Source: JAILEN01 sp036723975
GTDB taxonomy: Bacteria; Bacillota; Clostridia; Lachnospirales; Lachnospiraceae
Reading direction: 5' to 3'
Assembly (NCBI GenBank): GCA_036723975.1
Contig: DAIMGJ010000005.1
Location: 62,001 to 126,000 of the forward strand
Length of the DNA: 64,000 bases
The number at the start of each line of letters is the position of its first letter. Position 1 is the first letter of the stretch. Below are positions 27,396-36,940 of the stretch, one piece after another. The notes beneath the pieces were generated by a model. It saw only the letters and a program-made list of their open reading frames with translations. It had not been told where the DNA came from and did not search any database. The translations under genes were made by a program, and so were the position numbers.

Positions 27396-29549
27396 TTACT
27401 TTCTCTCAAAAGCTAACATGGTCAAATCATCAAACTGAGGTGCATCTCCCACAAAGGCATCCACATCCTGACGGACTGCCTTTAAAATATCCTCCGGCAA
27501 GTCGGTGGCATGCTCTCCCAATACCTTCTTTAATCGCTCCATTCCGTATTGTTCTTCCGAAGCATTGGTAGCCTCCGGTACGCCATCGGTGTATAAGAAC
27601 AATTTATCGCCCACCTGTAAATCAAAGTCATCTCTTAAATAGGTCATGCCTTCCATGGCCGCAAGGGGCATCTTCTTCTTTGCCGGGCGAATCTCTTCCA
27701 CACTTCCATCCGGATGCGCCACCAAAGCAAATTCATGTCCCGCATCGGAGTAAGCCACTTCTCCGGTATTTAAGTCCACCACACCAACCCAGGCGGTAAC
27801 AAATAAAAGCTCATCATTATTTTCTGCCAGCTGGTTATTGGAATCCGTAAGCACGTCTTCCACTGCCTTTTCCATCTGCATATTATTCTTAATCAAGGTC
27901 TTTGCAATGACCATGAAAAGTGCTGCCGGAACACCCTTTCCGGAAACGTCCGCCATAACAAGACCGATATGATTTTCATCTACCATAAAGAAGTCGTAGA
28001 AATCTCCTCCCACTTCCTTCGCCGGATCCATGGATGCAAATATATCCATATCCTTTCGTTCCGGGAAGGGTGGGAAGATTCGGGGAAGCATATCCGCCTG
28101 AATACGGGTAGCGACATCTAACTCCGCACCGATTCGTTCTTTTTCCGCGGTGATGGTTTTTACCTCTTCGATGTAGTTTTTCATACGGAGGGTCATCTTT
28201 TCAAAGGCTTCCGCCAGCATCCGGATTTCATCATTTTCCTTGCGATTCCAGGTAAAATCCAAATCCTCTCCGTCGATGCTCTTTACTTCTTCCGTCAACT
28301 GCTGAATAGGTGCTACCAATCTCTGAGACATTACCCTTGCCAAAACAGCTACGGAAATAAGTACAATGAGCGCCATAACAATCACGTTTCGAATGGTGCT
28401 TGTCATAATTTCATCCGTCTGACGGGAAGCATCCTGTCCGATTTCATCCAACGTAGTCGCAAGTGCCTTGGTATCCGCATCCACGGTCTCGGAAGGAATG
28501 GTTACCACATAAGCCCAACCAACGGTTTGAAGTGGCGCACTTACCACATAGCTGTGCACGCCGTCGATGTTAAGCTCTGCCACTTCTGTCTCACCTTCAA
28601 TGGCGTTTTTCAAAAAGCTGCCAAGTTCCGCATCCTCCGATTCACGAAGATCTGTCATATTCTCAAAATCCACGGCAAAAACTCCGGACTCCGCTGTGGA
28701 GCACACCAGTTCTCCGTCTTCGTTAATGATACAGATACTGGCACCTTCAGACTGTGATTTTGCTGCTTCTTCCACGGCATTTTCCAAGTTATCCAAATAC
28801 ATGCCCGCTTCTACTACAGCTACCAGCTTATCGTTATGATATACGGGAGCACCGCACATAATTCCGGTTCGAACTGTATGGGCATCACGGGAAAGCTTGG
28901 TAAAATAGGTTTCTCCCGTTTCTTTTACCCCCTTATACCAAGGTCGCTCGCTTGCTTCATAAGGGAGATATCCTCCGTTTTCATCAAACTTGGTATCGGA
29001 AATCAAATCCGCCATGATCATAATACCGGACTCCGTAGCGATACAGTCTGCCACGATGGGCTCATAACTTTCATGAACGGAAAGAAGAGTATCCTGCAAG
29101 TTTCCTAAAAGTCCCGTTTCTTTTTTAATCGCTGCAGAATTCTCATCAATCTTTGCGGAATACAAGAGCTGAACGGTCAAGGTTCCTGCATTATCCTTAT
29201 TGGGACGCTTTACATCCACAGATGCATATCGACCTTCATTTTCATACAAACGGGTGGCATCTGCCGCAATGATTTCCACGGAACGTTTAAAATCCGAAAA
29301 TACATCATCCGCCAAATTTGCTCCGGCTATCGTAGAAGCGGTAATCTGATTTAAAGACTGCCTCTTGGTGGTCTCAGAAGATGTACCTACCGTTTGCTGG
29401 CGCACCTGATCATGGGAATCTTCCAAAGTGGTTTTAACATTGGAAAGTCGATAAAAGATTAGAGTTGAAACCAGTCCTAAAGATAAGACTGCTACTGCGA
29501 TAAGTGTAAGAAACACCTTTTTTCTAAGTGAAAAAAATTTCTTTTCCAT
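27396..29549 (-). CDS. Membrane-bound PP2C-type serine phosphatase with Cache sensor and HAMP (RsbU/SpoIIE-like)
   Basis: A 717-residue protein. TM segments at about 11-33 and 387-406 enclose an extracellular double-Cache-like sensor with the typical ERPWYKGVKETGETYFT. A HAMP domain (407-460) and a helix lead to a PP2C domain (about 500-717). Metal-binding Asp residues are visible at GGDFYDFF (D516), ADVSGKG (D534), YTDGV (D654) and FDDLT (D707, D708). Such enzymes dephosphorylate STAS antagonists in partner-switching pathways. Two RsbW-like ATPase domains are encoded in the same operon, but I see no intact STAS gene in the window. It is the last full gene of its operon. The biochemical call is firm, the target unknown. 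Confidence 0.9.
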   Translation of the reverse strand: MEKKFFSLRKKVFLTLIAVAVLSLGLVSTLIFYRLSNVKTTLEDSHDQVRQQTVGTSSETTKRQSLNQITASTIAGANLADDVFSDFKRSVEIIAADATRLYENEGRYASVDVKRPNKDNAGTLTVQLLYSAKIDENSAAIKKETGLLGNLQDTLLSVHESYEPIVADCIATESGIMIMADLISDTKFDENGGYLPYEASERPWYKGVKETGETYFTKLSRDAHTVRTGIMCGAPVYHNDKLVAVVEAGMYLDNLENAVEEAAKSQSEGASICIINEDGELVCSTAESGVFAVDFENMTDLRESEDAELGSFLKNAIEGETEVAELNIDGVHSYVVSAPLQTVGWAYVVTIPSETVDADTKALATTLDEIGQDASRQTDEIMTSTIRNVIVMALIVLISVAVLARVMSQRLVAPIQQLTEEVKSIDGEDLDFTWNRKENDEIRMLAEAFEKMTLRMKNYIEEVKTITAEKERIGAELDVATRIQADMLPRIFPPFPERKDMDIFASMDPAKEVGGDFYDFFMVDENHIGLVMADVSGKGVPAALFMVIAKTLIKNNMQMEKAVEDVLTDSNNQLAENNDELLFVTAWVGVVDLNTGEVAYSDAGHEFALVAHPDGSVEEIRPAKKKMPLAAMEGMTYLRDDFDLQVGDKLFLYTDGVPEATNASEEQYGMERLKKVLGEHATDLPEDILKAVRQDVDAFVGDAPQFDDLTMLAFERK

Positions 29550-29582
29550 AAGCTCTCCCGATTCATTTATTTCTACTTATTA

Positions 29583-30728
29583 TTATTGTTTCCTGTTTTT
29601 ATAAAATTCATTGATATGACGGCGAATCACATCAAACTGTTCCGTCACTTCATAGTCTTCCATATGGAGCTCCAAATTCCCTACCATATATAAAAATGCC
29701 CGTTCATGGACTCCGCACAGAGGTTGTAAACTTCCGAGGAAGAAACCCATGTCTTTTAGACGATGATACTGTTCGATAAACTCCGGTGTATCGATATCCA
29801 ACATCAAATGATACACCCAACCATCCGGGTTTTTTCCATTCCTTATATGTTCATCTAGGAGATCTCCTATTTTTTCATAAAAATCATCTCCCACTTTTTT
29901 TACATCTATGGTGATATAACGATTGATTTCGTTTTCTCTCGATATAATAATTTCAGACTCTTCCGGAACTTTACTCACATTGGCATTGTCCGTTATATTT
30001 GCTACATTCTTTTCCGTAACTATATGATACGGAACGTTTAATTTTTCATAGATTGACGTTCCATAATCTGCCAGTTCCGTAGGCAAATATACCGTCACCG
30101 GTTTTGTATGTTCCACCGGATAGCAAAGAGTACCTGCAGAATATTTTTTGATTCTTTTCATTACAAAACTGTTTTCCATCACTTCCGTAAGAAAGCTTCC
30201 GATTTCATACCCCACCGGCTCCATACCGTAAGCCTCGCACACATGCTGGGTAATGGTATGATACATAGCAACGTGAGAAAACAAAGCCACAGGTTTTAAT
30301 GAAATAGCCACTTCATAGGTGTAATCCACTAACGCTCCGGATAGTCCGAATCCTCTGTGACTTTTCCGAATCATCTGGGATGCAGGCTCGATGTAGTCAT
30401 CTCCATGCTCTTTAAAAATTCGAAGCAGCTCGATGCCCGCGATTTGATTTTTGCAACCATCCGCCTCCTCAGATTCTGTCACTTCTTCTGCCACAAAAAA
30501 GATATACTCTTCCCCCTCTGCTTTTTTCCTTAAAAGTACCGGGTCGTAAAAGAATTTTTTAAAGTAACTGTTTTTGTGCTCTTCTTTTACGCAGGCAATC
30601 ATGCCTTCCTCATCACCGGGCAAAAAAGCACGAAGCAAATAGGTACGTATCTCACCTGTCTTTTTATTTGTAAGAATCACCTTACGTTGAATGATTCCTT
30701 TTTTCTTAAATTCTAAAATATCTACCAT
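29583..30728 (-). CDS. GNAT-fold protein in the partner-switch operon
   Basis: A 381-residue protein whose N-terminal half resembles a GNAT acetyltransferase. It has YLLRAFLPGDEEGMIACVKE (about 30-50), VAEEV and IAGIELLRIFKEHGDDYIEP, then an acetyl-CoA-loop-like SHRGFGLSGALVDYTYEVAI near residue 145 and a following ALFSHVAMYHTITQHVCEAY. The C-terminal half (about 210-381) has no clear family and may be a second degenerate GNAT fold. No signal peptide or TM segment. Proteins of this type sit beside RsbW-like and SpoIIE-like genes in other Clostridia, where their substrate is unknown to me. It lies 12 bases after the MATE fusion gene, so the two are co-transcribed. Confidence 0.65.
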   Translation of the reverse strand: MVDILEFKKKGIIQRKVILTNKKTGEIRTYLLRAFLPGDEEGMIACVKEEHKNSYFKKFFYDPVLLRKKAEGEEYIFFVAEEVTESEEADGCKNQIAGIELLRIFKEHGDDYIEPASQMIRKSHRGFGLSGALVDYTYEVAISLKPVALFSHVAMYHTITQHVCEAYGMEPVGYEIGSFLTEVMENSFVMKRIKKYSAGTLCYPVEHTKPVTVYLPTELADYGTSIYEKLNVPYHIVTEKNVANITDNANVSKVPEESEIIISRENEINRYITIDVKKVGDDFYEKIGDLLDEHIRNGKNPDGWVYHLMLDIDTPEFIEQYHRLKDMGFFLGSLQPLCGVHERAFLYMVGNLELHMEDYEVTEQFDVIRRHINEFYKNRKQ

Positions 30729-30740
30729 GCATTCTCTTTT

Positions 30741-32513
30741 CTATAAGACCGCCACTAAGTTGTTGGCTCCGAAGGTTCTTGAAAATGTGATTTCTTTGGA
30801 TAGTGTTGTTAAAAGCTTCATTCCCAAAGAATCATCAAACATAAGCTCCTCTTCCGAAAGAGTTTCTGTTTTTTCCCGATACCATTCCACCGGGTCAAAA
30901 ACTTCTCCGCTGCACCGAACGCGAATCAGCACATCCTCTTCATTTTTAAATATTCGAACATCGAAAAACTTTTGCGGATCGTTATGGAGACTGCGCTCCG
31001 ACATAATGGTTAAAATCTCCTCTACAGCCAAAGGAATGGCCATGGATAGCTTTGGTGAAATTTCGTTTTCCTCACAAAAGGCCCCCACCTTCATGGATGC
31101 TTCCGCAGCGCTTTCCGCCGCCCCGGATACGGAAAAAGAAATAAAATTTCCTTCATCCATACGCTTATCCAGCATTAAAACTCCCTCTTTGTTTTCATCT
31201 TTCTTATTCAAAATCCCGGCTACGAAATACATCATCGTAATGGTAAAAATATCCGCCATCATAAAAGAAAGAATATAGACCTTTGGAATTGGACAATTTA
31301 ACAGTAATGCAGTAATCACTACCACAAATCCAAAGGAGCGAAGGAAGGTTAACGCATTCGATAACACCACTCGCTTCAAAGATGCATATGCTTGAATGTA
31401 CAGATTTACCATTCCGCTGGAAATCAGGCCCAAGGCCGTCAATCGAATAATCAAAACCGAATCCTTTAACAAAGCATCCGGAATACCGAAGGCTCTTGCC
31501 ACATAAGAGGCAAAAACAAATAAACCGGCAAACATCACCGAATGAATGATAACGGAATACTTCGCACTGCTTCTCACAAGGGTGAGAATACTTTTATTGT
31601 CCCTTTCTCCGTAAAATACTCCGATTAGCGGAGCCGTGGTCTGTCCCACACCTAAGGTGGTGGCGTTGGTTAAATTGATAACGGAACAAGCCACTGCAAA
31701 AATGGCCAAGCCATCGGTTCCGAATACTCCTACCACCATCTTATTTAGCATCATGGTACGAAGCATATTCCAAAGGTTATTTAATCCTGAAGCACTTCCA
31801 AGTTTTAAAACTTCTGCGGTCAAAGGCAAAACCTCTTCGGTAGGAATCTTTACCATTTTTATCTGTCTGCCCTTCCCGTAAAACAGAATCCACACTCCTA
31901 CCACATCTGCAATCAATGCGGAAATCATGGAGGCAAATCCCACACCGGTCAACCCAAGTCCAAGTTTTAACACCACAAATACGGATACAAAATCTAAAAC
32001 TGCCATAAGTGCAAATACCCTTGTGGCAATCTTTGATCTGCCATCCACCCGTAAAAAATTAAACGGAAAATACATCAAGGTATAGACGAATCCCAATGCA
32101 AGTGTGATAAACACATATACCTTTGATAATTCATACATGGATGCATCCGCTCCCAAAAAAGTCATCATCGGATGCATAAAAATCAGTAGCAAAAGAGAAA
32201 TCGCAGCCGGCATGATAATGGAAGAATAGAAGGCAAACTGTTCGTATTTTCCCACCTTTTCCAAGTCATTTTGTCCAAGAGCCACGGAAGCTGCGATGGC
32301 TGCTCCGATATTGATCAGACATCCAAACATATAGTACAAAAAGCTAAAGGAAGAAGTCAGACTCATAACTGCCAATGCTTCTTTTCCCAACTCCCAGCCA
32401 ACAATTAAAGTATTGTAAAAGGCAATGGAAGAAACCTCCAAAAGCACAACTATGGTAGGCACCAAATATTTTTTTAAGATGTCATTGATAAAATAAGTAT
32501 TGCTTTCTAACAT
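30741..32513 (-). CDS. MATE-family transporter fused to a C-terminal RsbW-like ATPase domain
   Basis: A 590-residue protein. Residues about 8-440 contain roughly 12 membrane segments in MATE arrangement, for example YNTLIVGWELGKEALAVMSL and GCLINIGAAIAASVALGQND at the start, and GVGQTTAPLIGVFYGERD at the start of the second half. After a short linker, residues about 450-590 look like a GHKL/HATPase_c_2 domain (FSVSGAAESAAEASMKVGAF, then MAIPLAVEEILTIMSERS, and SLGMKLLTTLSKEITFSR). The N-box Asn seems to be replaced (VEEILTIMSE), so ATP binding or kinase activity may be altered. A transporter fused to an anti-sigma-type domain suggests regulated export or sensing of the membrane state. It lies between RsbW-like and GNAT genes. 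Confidence 0.85.
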   Translation of the reverse strand: MLESNTYFINDILKKYLVPTIVVLLEVSSIAFYNTLIVGWELGKEALAVMSLTSSFSFLYYMFGCLINIGAAIAASVALGQNDLEKVGKYEQFAFYSSIIMPAAISLLLLIFMHPMMTFLGADASMYELSKVYVFITLALGFVYTLMYFPFNFLRVDGRSKIATRVFALMAVLDFVSVFVVLKLGLGLTGVGFASMISALIADVVGVWILFYGKGRQIKMVKIPTEEVLPLTAEVLKLGSASGLNNLWNMLRTMMLNKMVVGVFGTDGLAIFAVACSVINLTNATTLGVGQTTAPLIGVFYGERDNKSILTLVRSSAKYSVIIHSVMFAGLFVFASYVARAFGIPDALLKDSVLIIRLTALGLISSGMVNLYIQAYASLKRVVLSNALTFLRSFGFVVVITALLLNCPIPKVYILSFMMADIFTITMMYFVAGILNKKDENKEGVLMLDKRMDEGNFISFSVSGAAESAAEASMKVGAFCEENEISPKLSMAIPLAVEEILTIMSERSLHNDPQKFFDVRIFKNEEDVLIRVRCSGEVFDPVEWYREKTETLSEEELMFDDSLGMKLLTTLSKEITFSRTFGANNLVAVL

Positions 32514-32538
32514 AGCTCTCCCATCCGCTTCCTAAGAC

Positions 32539-32946
32539 TTATAAGTTCTTTTTTATGGTAAGGATATTTTGTCCGTCCTTATACTCGTACTCCACCTGAT
32601 CCATACTCTTTTTCACCATAAAGATTCCAAGACCTCCGATGGCTCGCTCCTCTGCGGATAAGGTGATATCCGGATCCTCCTTGACCAGCGGATCGTATGG
32701 TATTCCGTGATCCATAAAAGTTAAAGTAACGGAAAGAGGGTCCTGTGTAACCTCCGCACGAATAGTGGCAGGACCCACTTCGGGATTGTAGGCATAGTGG
32801 GAGATATTTACGAAAATCTCTTCCACTGCAATGTCCAACTGGATTTTCACCGCAGGCGCACAATCAAATGCTTCTAATTGTTCATTTACAAAATCAAGAA
32901 CCTGATATAAGTTCTCATCTTTTGCCTCAACATTCAGTTCTTTCAT
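32539..32946 (-). CDS. RsbW-like serine kinase/anti-sigma ATPase
   Basis: A 135-residue HATPase_c_2 protein. The N-box (DIAVEEIFVNISHYAY), a D-box DHGIPYDPL and the glycine-rich GGLGIFMVKKSMDQVEYEY are all recognisable, so ATP binding is likely. RsbW/SpoIIAB-type proteins phosphorylate a STAS partner and sequester a sigma factor or another target. No sigma factor and no intact STAS gene are present in the window, so the partners may be elsewhere or the target may be non-sigma. It lies 16 bases after the 1322-residue exported protein gene and 25 bases before the MATE fusion, in one operon with the PP2C phosphatase that would oppose it. Confidence 0.88.
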   Translation of the reverse strand: MKELNVEAKDENLYQVLDFVNEQLEAFDCAPAVKIQLDIAVEEIFVNISHYAYNPEVGPATIRAEVTQDPLSVTLTFMDHGIPYDPLVKEDPDITLSAEERAIGGLGIFMVKKSMDQVEYEYKDGQNILTIKKNL

Positions 32947-32961
32947 TTTTCCTCCTTATTC

Positions 32962-35900
32962 CTACAACTCCAAATCCGCATAGATATCCAAATAATCCAA
33001 AAGCTGTGCAATCTTTTTGTCCGTAGCAGGAGTAATGAGCACTGCCCACTCCGTATTTTTAATATACGCACAAGTACAGTACAGATACTTTCCGGAAGAA
33101 TCCTCGCTGATGTATGGATATAAGGTCATCTTGCTTCCGTAAAGATACTCATCCGTCTGGGATACACAGGCCACATTCATCTTTTCCTTGCTGCCGTTAT
33201 TCTTAATCACGCCCTTTTCTCCCACTTCGAATCCGTAGGATGCACTGCCACCTGCAATCTGGGACATGGTGGAAATGCCTTCTTTTTCTACCAGTCTAAA
33301 CTTCGTGTACTTTCTGCATCGGCTGACTGCCGCCAATGAAACATACTCCCGGCTGTCATCCTTTAAATACTGGCGATATAAAAAAGCATTATGGGCATCA
33401 ATCAGTTCCTGTAACAGTTCTTGAATCCTCTTGTTCAAATCATCGTTGCCATCCCCATGTACATCCTGATATGCGGTTAATGCCGCAATCACTGCTGCCC
33501 CGTCATCTGAGGATAATGCATTCGGATCTACTCCTAAAGCATCTTCGATAGCCAGATTGATATTGTCCGTATTCAATCCTCCGGGGCCTGTACCGTTATT
33601 ATCTCCTCCGGTACCGCCTCCTCCGCCGTTAGTACCGGAAGTACCGTTTGGATCCGTAGGTTCTCCGTCTGAATCTCCGTCTCCTATGACGCTATTTGGA
33701 TCAAAGTCGCCCGGTGCAGTAGTTCCATAGTGATCTGCAAAATCACTGTTCGGTACCTCCTGGATGGCTTTTTCCACCTGATTGATAACACTGGCAGGTG
33801 CATTTATCGCCTCTAAGTCCGGAAGCAGATCCTCTAACTTCGGTGAACCTAAATCCTTCAATGCCTCAATATCATCGGAAAGCTTATCCCATTCATTATC
33901 TGCAATGTGCTGTTTGGCGTCATTATATATCTTGTCTGCCACGCCACTTGGAGTATTGGCATCAAATGCTTCAGCCTTTTGAGCAGCGGAAGCATTTGGA
34001 TCGTTAATTACATCACGGCCTGCCTTTTCCGCTTCTTCTGCCTGACGCTGTGCTTCCGCAAGCTTTCGCTCTACTTCTTCGGCCGCATCCAAATCACCGT
34101 TATTTAATGCATCCAAAAGTTCTGCTTCATAGTTATCAATGGTAACGTTATAATCCGTTCCCTCATCTTCTAAGTCACCGCCTTCTGCAACGGTAGCCAA
34201 CAGATTCTGAAGCCAAACAATATGTTCATCCAGCGCTTCTTCTGCGTACTTTCCAAAGGCATCTGTTGATATACCGCTTCGAAGAGACTCTGCCCGATCG
34301 ATGCGCTCCTCCACAAACGCTATGGCCTCTTCTGTTGGAAGACGCATGGCCTTTGCCTTAATAAAACTCTGTAACTCCGCAGCCACGGAAGATACGCCTG
34401 CTTTCTGATCTCTTAAAATCTCATCCAATGCGGCCTGAGTAGTGGTGGAATATGCAGCTGCCCGCTGATAATCCTCGCCTACGCCTTCATGCACGTAAGA
34501 AGCAAATTTGGAATCTGCGGTAGGAAGTAAGGTATTATCTACCATGGAAAGCTCCCTGGTCTTATGTGCGATAACATTTTTTGTAATATTATCCAAATCC
34601 ACTAACTGGCGAAGGATCGGTCGTACATTTGCCGCCCCACTTGGTGCATTATCAATCACCTTGTTTGCCAAATCATACTCGGTCTGGCTGGCTATGGTGG
34701 TACCACGCATCAGTGCCTGTTGCTCATAGCGATACATACTTTCGGTACAAGCCACGATGGCTTCCTCTACCGCGTTTGTAACGGCATCCTCCGGTGTAAA
34801 TGTCTCACTTGTATCCCATCTCTGGTTAAAATCACAGCCGATGGATGTGGTGCCCTCTGTCACACATTCATACAAAAACAAAAGCGGGGGTCCCACAAAA
34901 ATGTTTAAATCGTCGTTTTCCACCAGATTGTAATAGGCCTCATACCGACGCAGAGAATCCAAACTGTTTTCCACATTGATGGCTTCATAAGCCAGTTCCT
35001 TATCCTCTGCAGTACCCGTCAAGCAAAGTTCCCGATACAGCCCCCGGATATTATTCATTCTGGCATCCACAGTGTTTGTCACATCATCATGAATCTGGGA
35101 TTTATGAATCCAGACCTTACGGAAAATCTGGGAGTAGCTGTTAAAGGTATCCATAGACCTTGGCATGCTGTTAATCTCTTTTTGCCAGGCTTTTTCTCCG
35201 TCCCAGCTTACACCTCCACGAATCAATCTGGAAAGTTTATATTTTCTTCCACTGTATGCATTATGCCCGCCAAAATTGTAATGCATCCATCCATCCGCAT
35301 AGGCTGCGGTATCAGCCATAAGTTCAATGGAATTTAAGAATCCCCAACCGGATTCCTCCATTCGCCGATCTCTCGTGGCGTCTTGGGCATAAAAAGCGAT
35401 ATCCGTCTTTCTGGCACAGCTTAAAATATAGTCACAGGCCGTCTTAAAATCCTCTTTTGTAAGGGTCATAGCCGAAGAATAATCAACATTACTTGTTGCC
35501 GTATAATCATAGAGTGTATCCTGTTCAAAAAACCTGCTGATTTCGTAATAAAGATACTTTTTTGAGTTAGAGGCGTCATTGGGGGATACCACACCACCGT
35601 TAACCATAGCCTTTAAAGCAGTAAGCTCCGGCAAGTCATCCAAAGAATAGGGATTTGTAAGTGAAAAGACATCCACTTCTTCTCCGGTTTTTGCTCTTCT
35701 TGGGATGCCATCCTTTCCCACCACAATATCGATATAATAATTGGCCATACCGGTCTGGGTGGTAACGGTGGTAGCATCTCCCGCAGTAATCCCGCCAAGA
35801 GATGTATTTTCTACCGCTGTCTCCTCATATTCCGGCACATTATCGGAAACCGGTAGGATATCATCTAATCCACTGGCTCCGTAAATATTCTTCCAATAGC

Positions 35901-36930
35901 CGCTGGAAAGTTCGGATTTATAAAGCATGACCTGCTGATTGTAGGTATTCATGGATTGTACCGCCATCTGATAAAAGGGCTCCGTTATAGACTGAGCATC
36001 CATAAGCCATGTACCGATAAACAACGTCCCGGATGGGATGGGTGAATCTGCAGGCAAGGACATAACATACTGCTGATAGGTAACCATATTGGAGGTATCC
36101 AGCATCTGGGTATATCCTCTGTCCGCACTGCTTACAATATTTCCCGCATTGACTTCCGCAAGAATGAGGTCCTCCAATGTTTCCATATCCACAAAAGGCG
36201 AAGAAACCTCCTCTGTCAATCTGTCGTAGATATCAATGATGCGACTGTCACTGACTAATCCGGATGGAGTAAAGTTCGCATGCATATAATCTACGATGAG
36301 CTGTCCGATGGAATATTCCGTACTCATGGACTGATCGCTGTAATCAAGTCCCGGAGAAAGAGGTGAAGTATCCCTGAAAAACAGTGATTGTGTCGTCCAA
36401 GGGTTCACTTTAGACATATCGCTGTCAATCGCGGAAATTAAATCATATTCTGTATCGGTAGTCGTGTAATTTAAATAATGAAAAACCGCAGTTGCATATT
36501 TATCACTATCGTATTCATAAAATGTGTAGTCGCCATTTGCCAAAAGTGCCTGCATAATATCTGACACTAAAACCGCACTGTAATTGGTACCCTCTGCCTT
36601 ACTATTTGCAATCGCAGAAAGTACTTTCTCCTGGGAATACGTTACCGAATCCGGTAATACCTTTGGATTATTTTCTTTTAGTTCTGTCGTCGAAAAGTTT
36701 GCGAAATCAGTGTTCCCCGTTCCCAAACCATCCAGATTAAGTCTCAACCGATTCGTGATGTTCTTTTCCACCATCTCAGAGAAAACCGCATCATAGGCAT
36801 TGGCAGCCGCTACCTTACCCGGCAGTCCATCAATTCCAAAAAAGGCAGAAAAATCCCCGGCGCCGAAAAACATAATCGTCGCTAAAATAAGAGCCAATAT
36901 TCTTTTGTAAACTCTACTTTTCTTTTTCAT
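32962..36930 (-). CDS. Large exported protein of the CIS island, paralogue of the giant coiled-coil protein
   Basis: A 1322-residue protein with a signal peptide (MKKKSRVYKRILALILATIM, cleavage probably near the following AAANA). AAGGG lies five bases before the ATG. A module at about 290-450 (SGTLFIGTWLMDAQSITEPF, then VVGKDGIPRRAKTGEEVDVF) and the C-terminal module at 1183-1322 (EYVSLAAVSRCRKYTKFR, GGSASYGFEVGEKGVIKNNG) correspond to those of the 2192-residue protein. The middle is mostly helical without the very long coiled coil of its paralogue. A Gly/Thr/Asn-rich linker lies at about 1115-1140. I know no function; export, size and pairing suggest a cell-surface assembly made with the TolC-like protein next upstream. 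Confidence 0.85.
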   Translation of the reverse strand: MKKKSRVYKRILALILATIMFFGAGDFSAFFGIDGLPGKVAAANAYDAVFSEMVEKNITNRLRLNLDGLGTGNTDFANFSTTELKENNPKVLPDSVTYSQEKVLSAIANSKAEGTNYSAVLVSDIMQALLANGDYTFYEYDSDKYATAVFHYLNYTTTDTEYDLISAIDSDMSKVNPWTTQSLFFRDTSPLSPGLDYSDQSMSTEYSIGQLIVDYMHANFTPSGLVSDSRIIDIYDRLTEEVSSPFVDMETLEDLILAEVNAGNIVSSADRGYTQMLDTSNMVTYQQYVMSLPADSPIPSGTLFIGTWLMDAQSITEPFYQMAVQSMNTYNQQVMLYKSELSSGYWKNIYGASGLDDILPVSDNVPEYEETAVENTSLGGITAGDATTVTTQTGMANYYIDIVVGKDGIPRRAKTGEEVDVFSLTNPYSLDDLPELTALKAMVNGGVVSPNDASNSKKYLYYEISRFFEQDTLYDYTATSNVDYSSAMTLTKEDFKTACDYILSCARKTDIAFYAQDATRDRRMEESGWGFLNSIELMADTAAYADGWMHYNFGGHNAYSGRKYKLSRLIRGGVSWDGEKAWQKEINSMPRSMDTFNSYSQIFRKVWIHKSQIHDDVTNTVDARMNNIRGLYRELCLTGTAEDKELAYEAINVENSLDSLRRYEAYYNLVENDDLNIFVGPPLLFLYECVTEGTTSIGCDFNQRWDTSETFTPEDAVTNAVEEAIVACTESMYRYEQQALMRGTTIASQTEYDLANKVIDNAPSGAANVRPILRQLVDLDNITKNVIAHKTRELSMVDNTLLPTADSKFASYVHEGVGEDYQRAAAYSTTTQAALDEILRDQKAGVSSVAAELQSFIKAKAMRLPTEEAIAFVEERIDRAESLRSGISTDAFGKYAEEALDEHIVWLQNLLATVAEGGDLEDEGTDYNVTIDNYEAELLDALNNGDLDAAEEVERKLAEAQRQAEEAEKAGRDVINDPNASAAQKAEAFDANTPSGVADKIYNDAKQHIADNEWDKLSDDIEALKDLGSPKLEDLLPDLEAINAPASVINQVEKAIQEVPNSDFADHYGTTAPGDFDPNSVIGDGDSDGEPTDPNGTSGTNGGGGGTGGDNNGTGPGGLNTDNINLAIEDALGVDPNALSSDDGAAVIAALTAYQDVHGDGNDDLNKRIQELLQELIDAHNAFLYRQYLKDDSREYVSLAAVSRCRKYTKFRLVEKEGISTMSQIAGGSASYGFEVGEKGVIKNNGSKEKMNVACVSQTDEYLYGSKMTLYPYISEDSSGKYLYCTCAYIKNTEWAVLITPATDKKIAQLLDYLDIYADLEL

Positions 36931-36940
36931 AAAAACGCCC

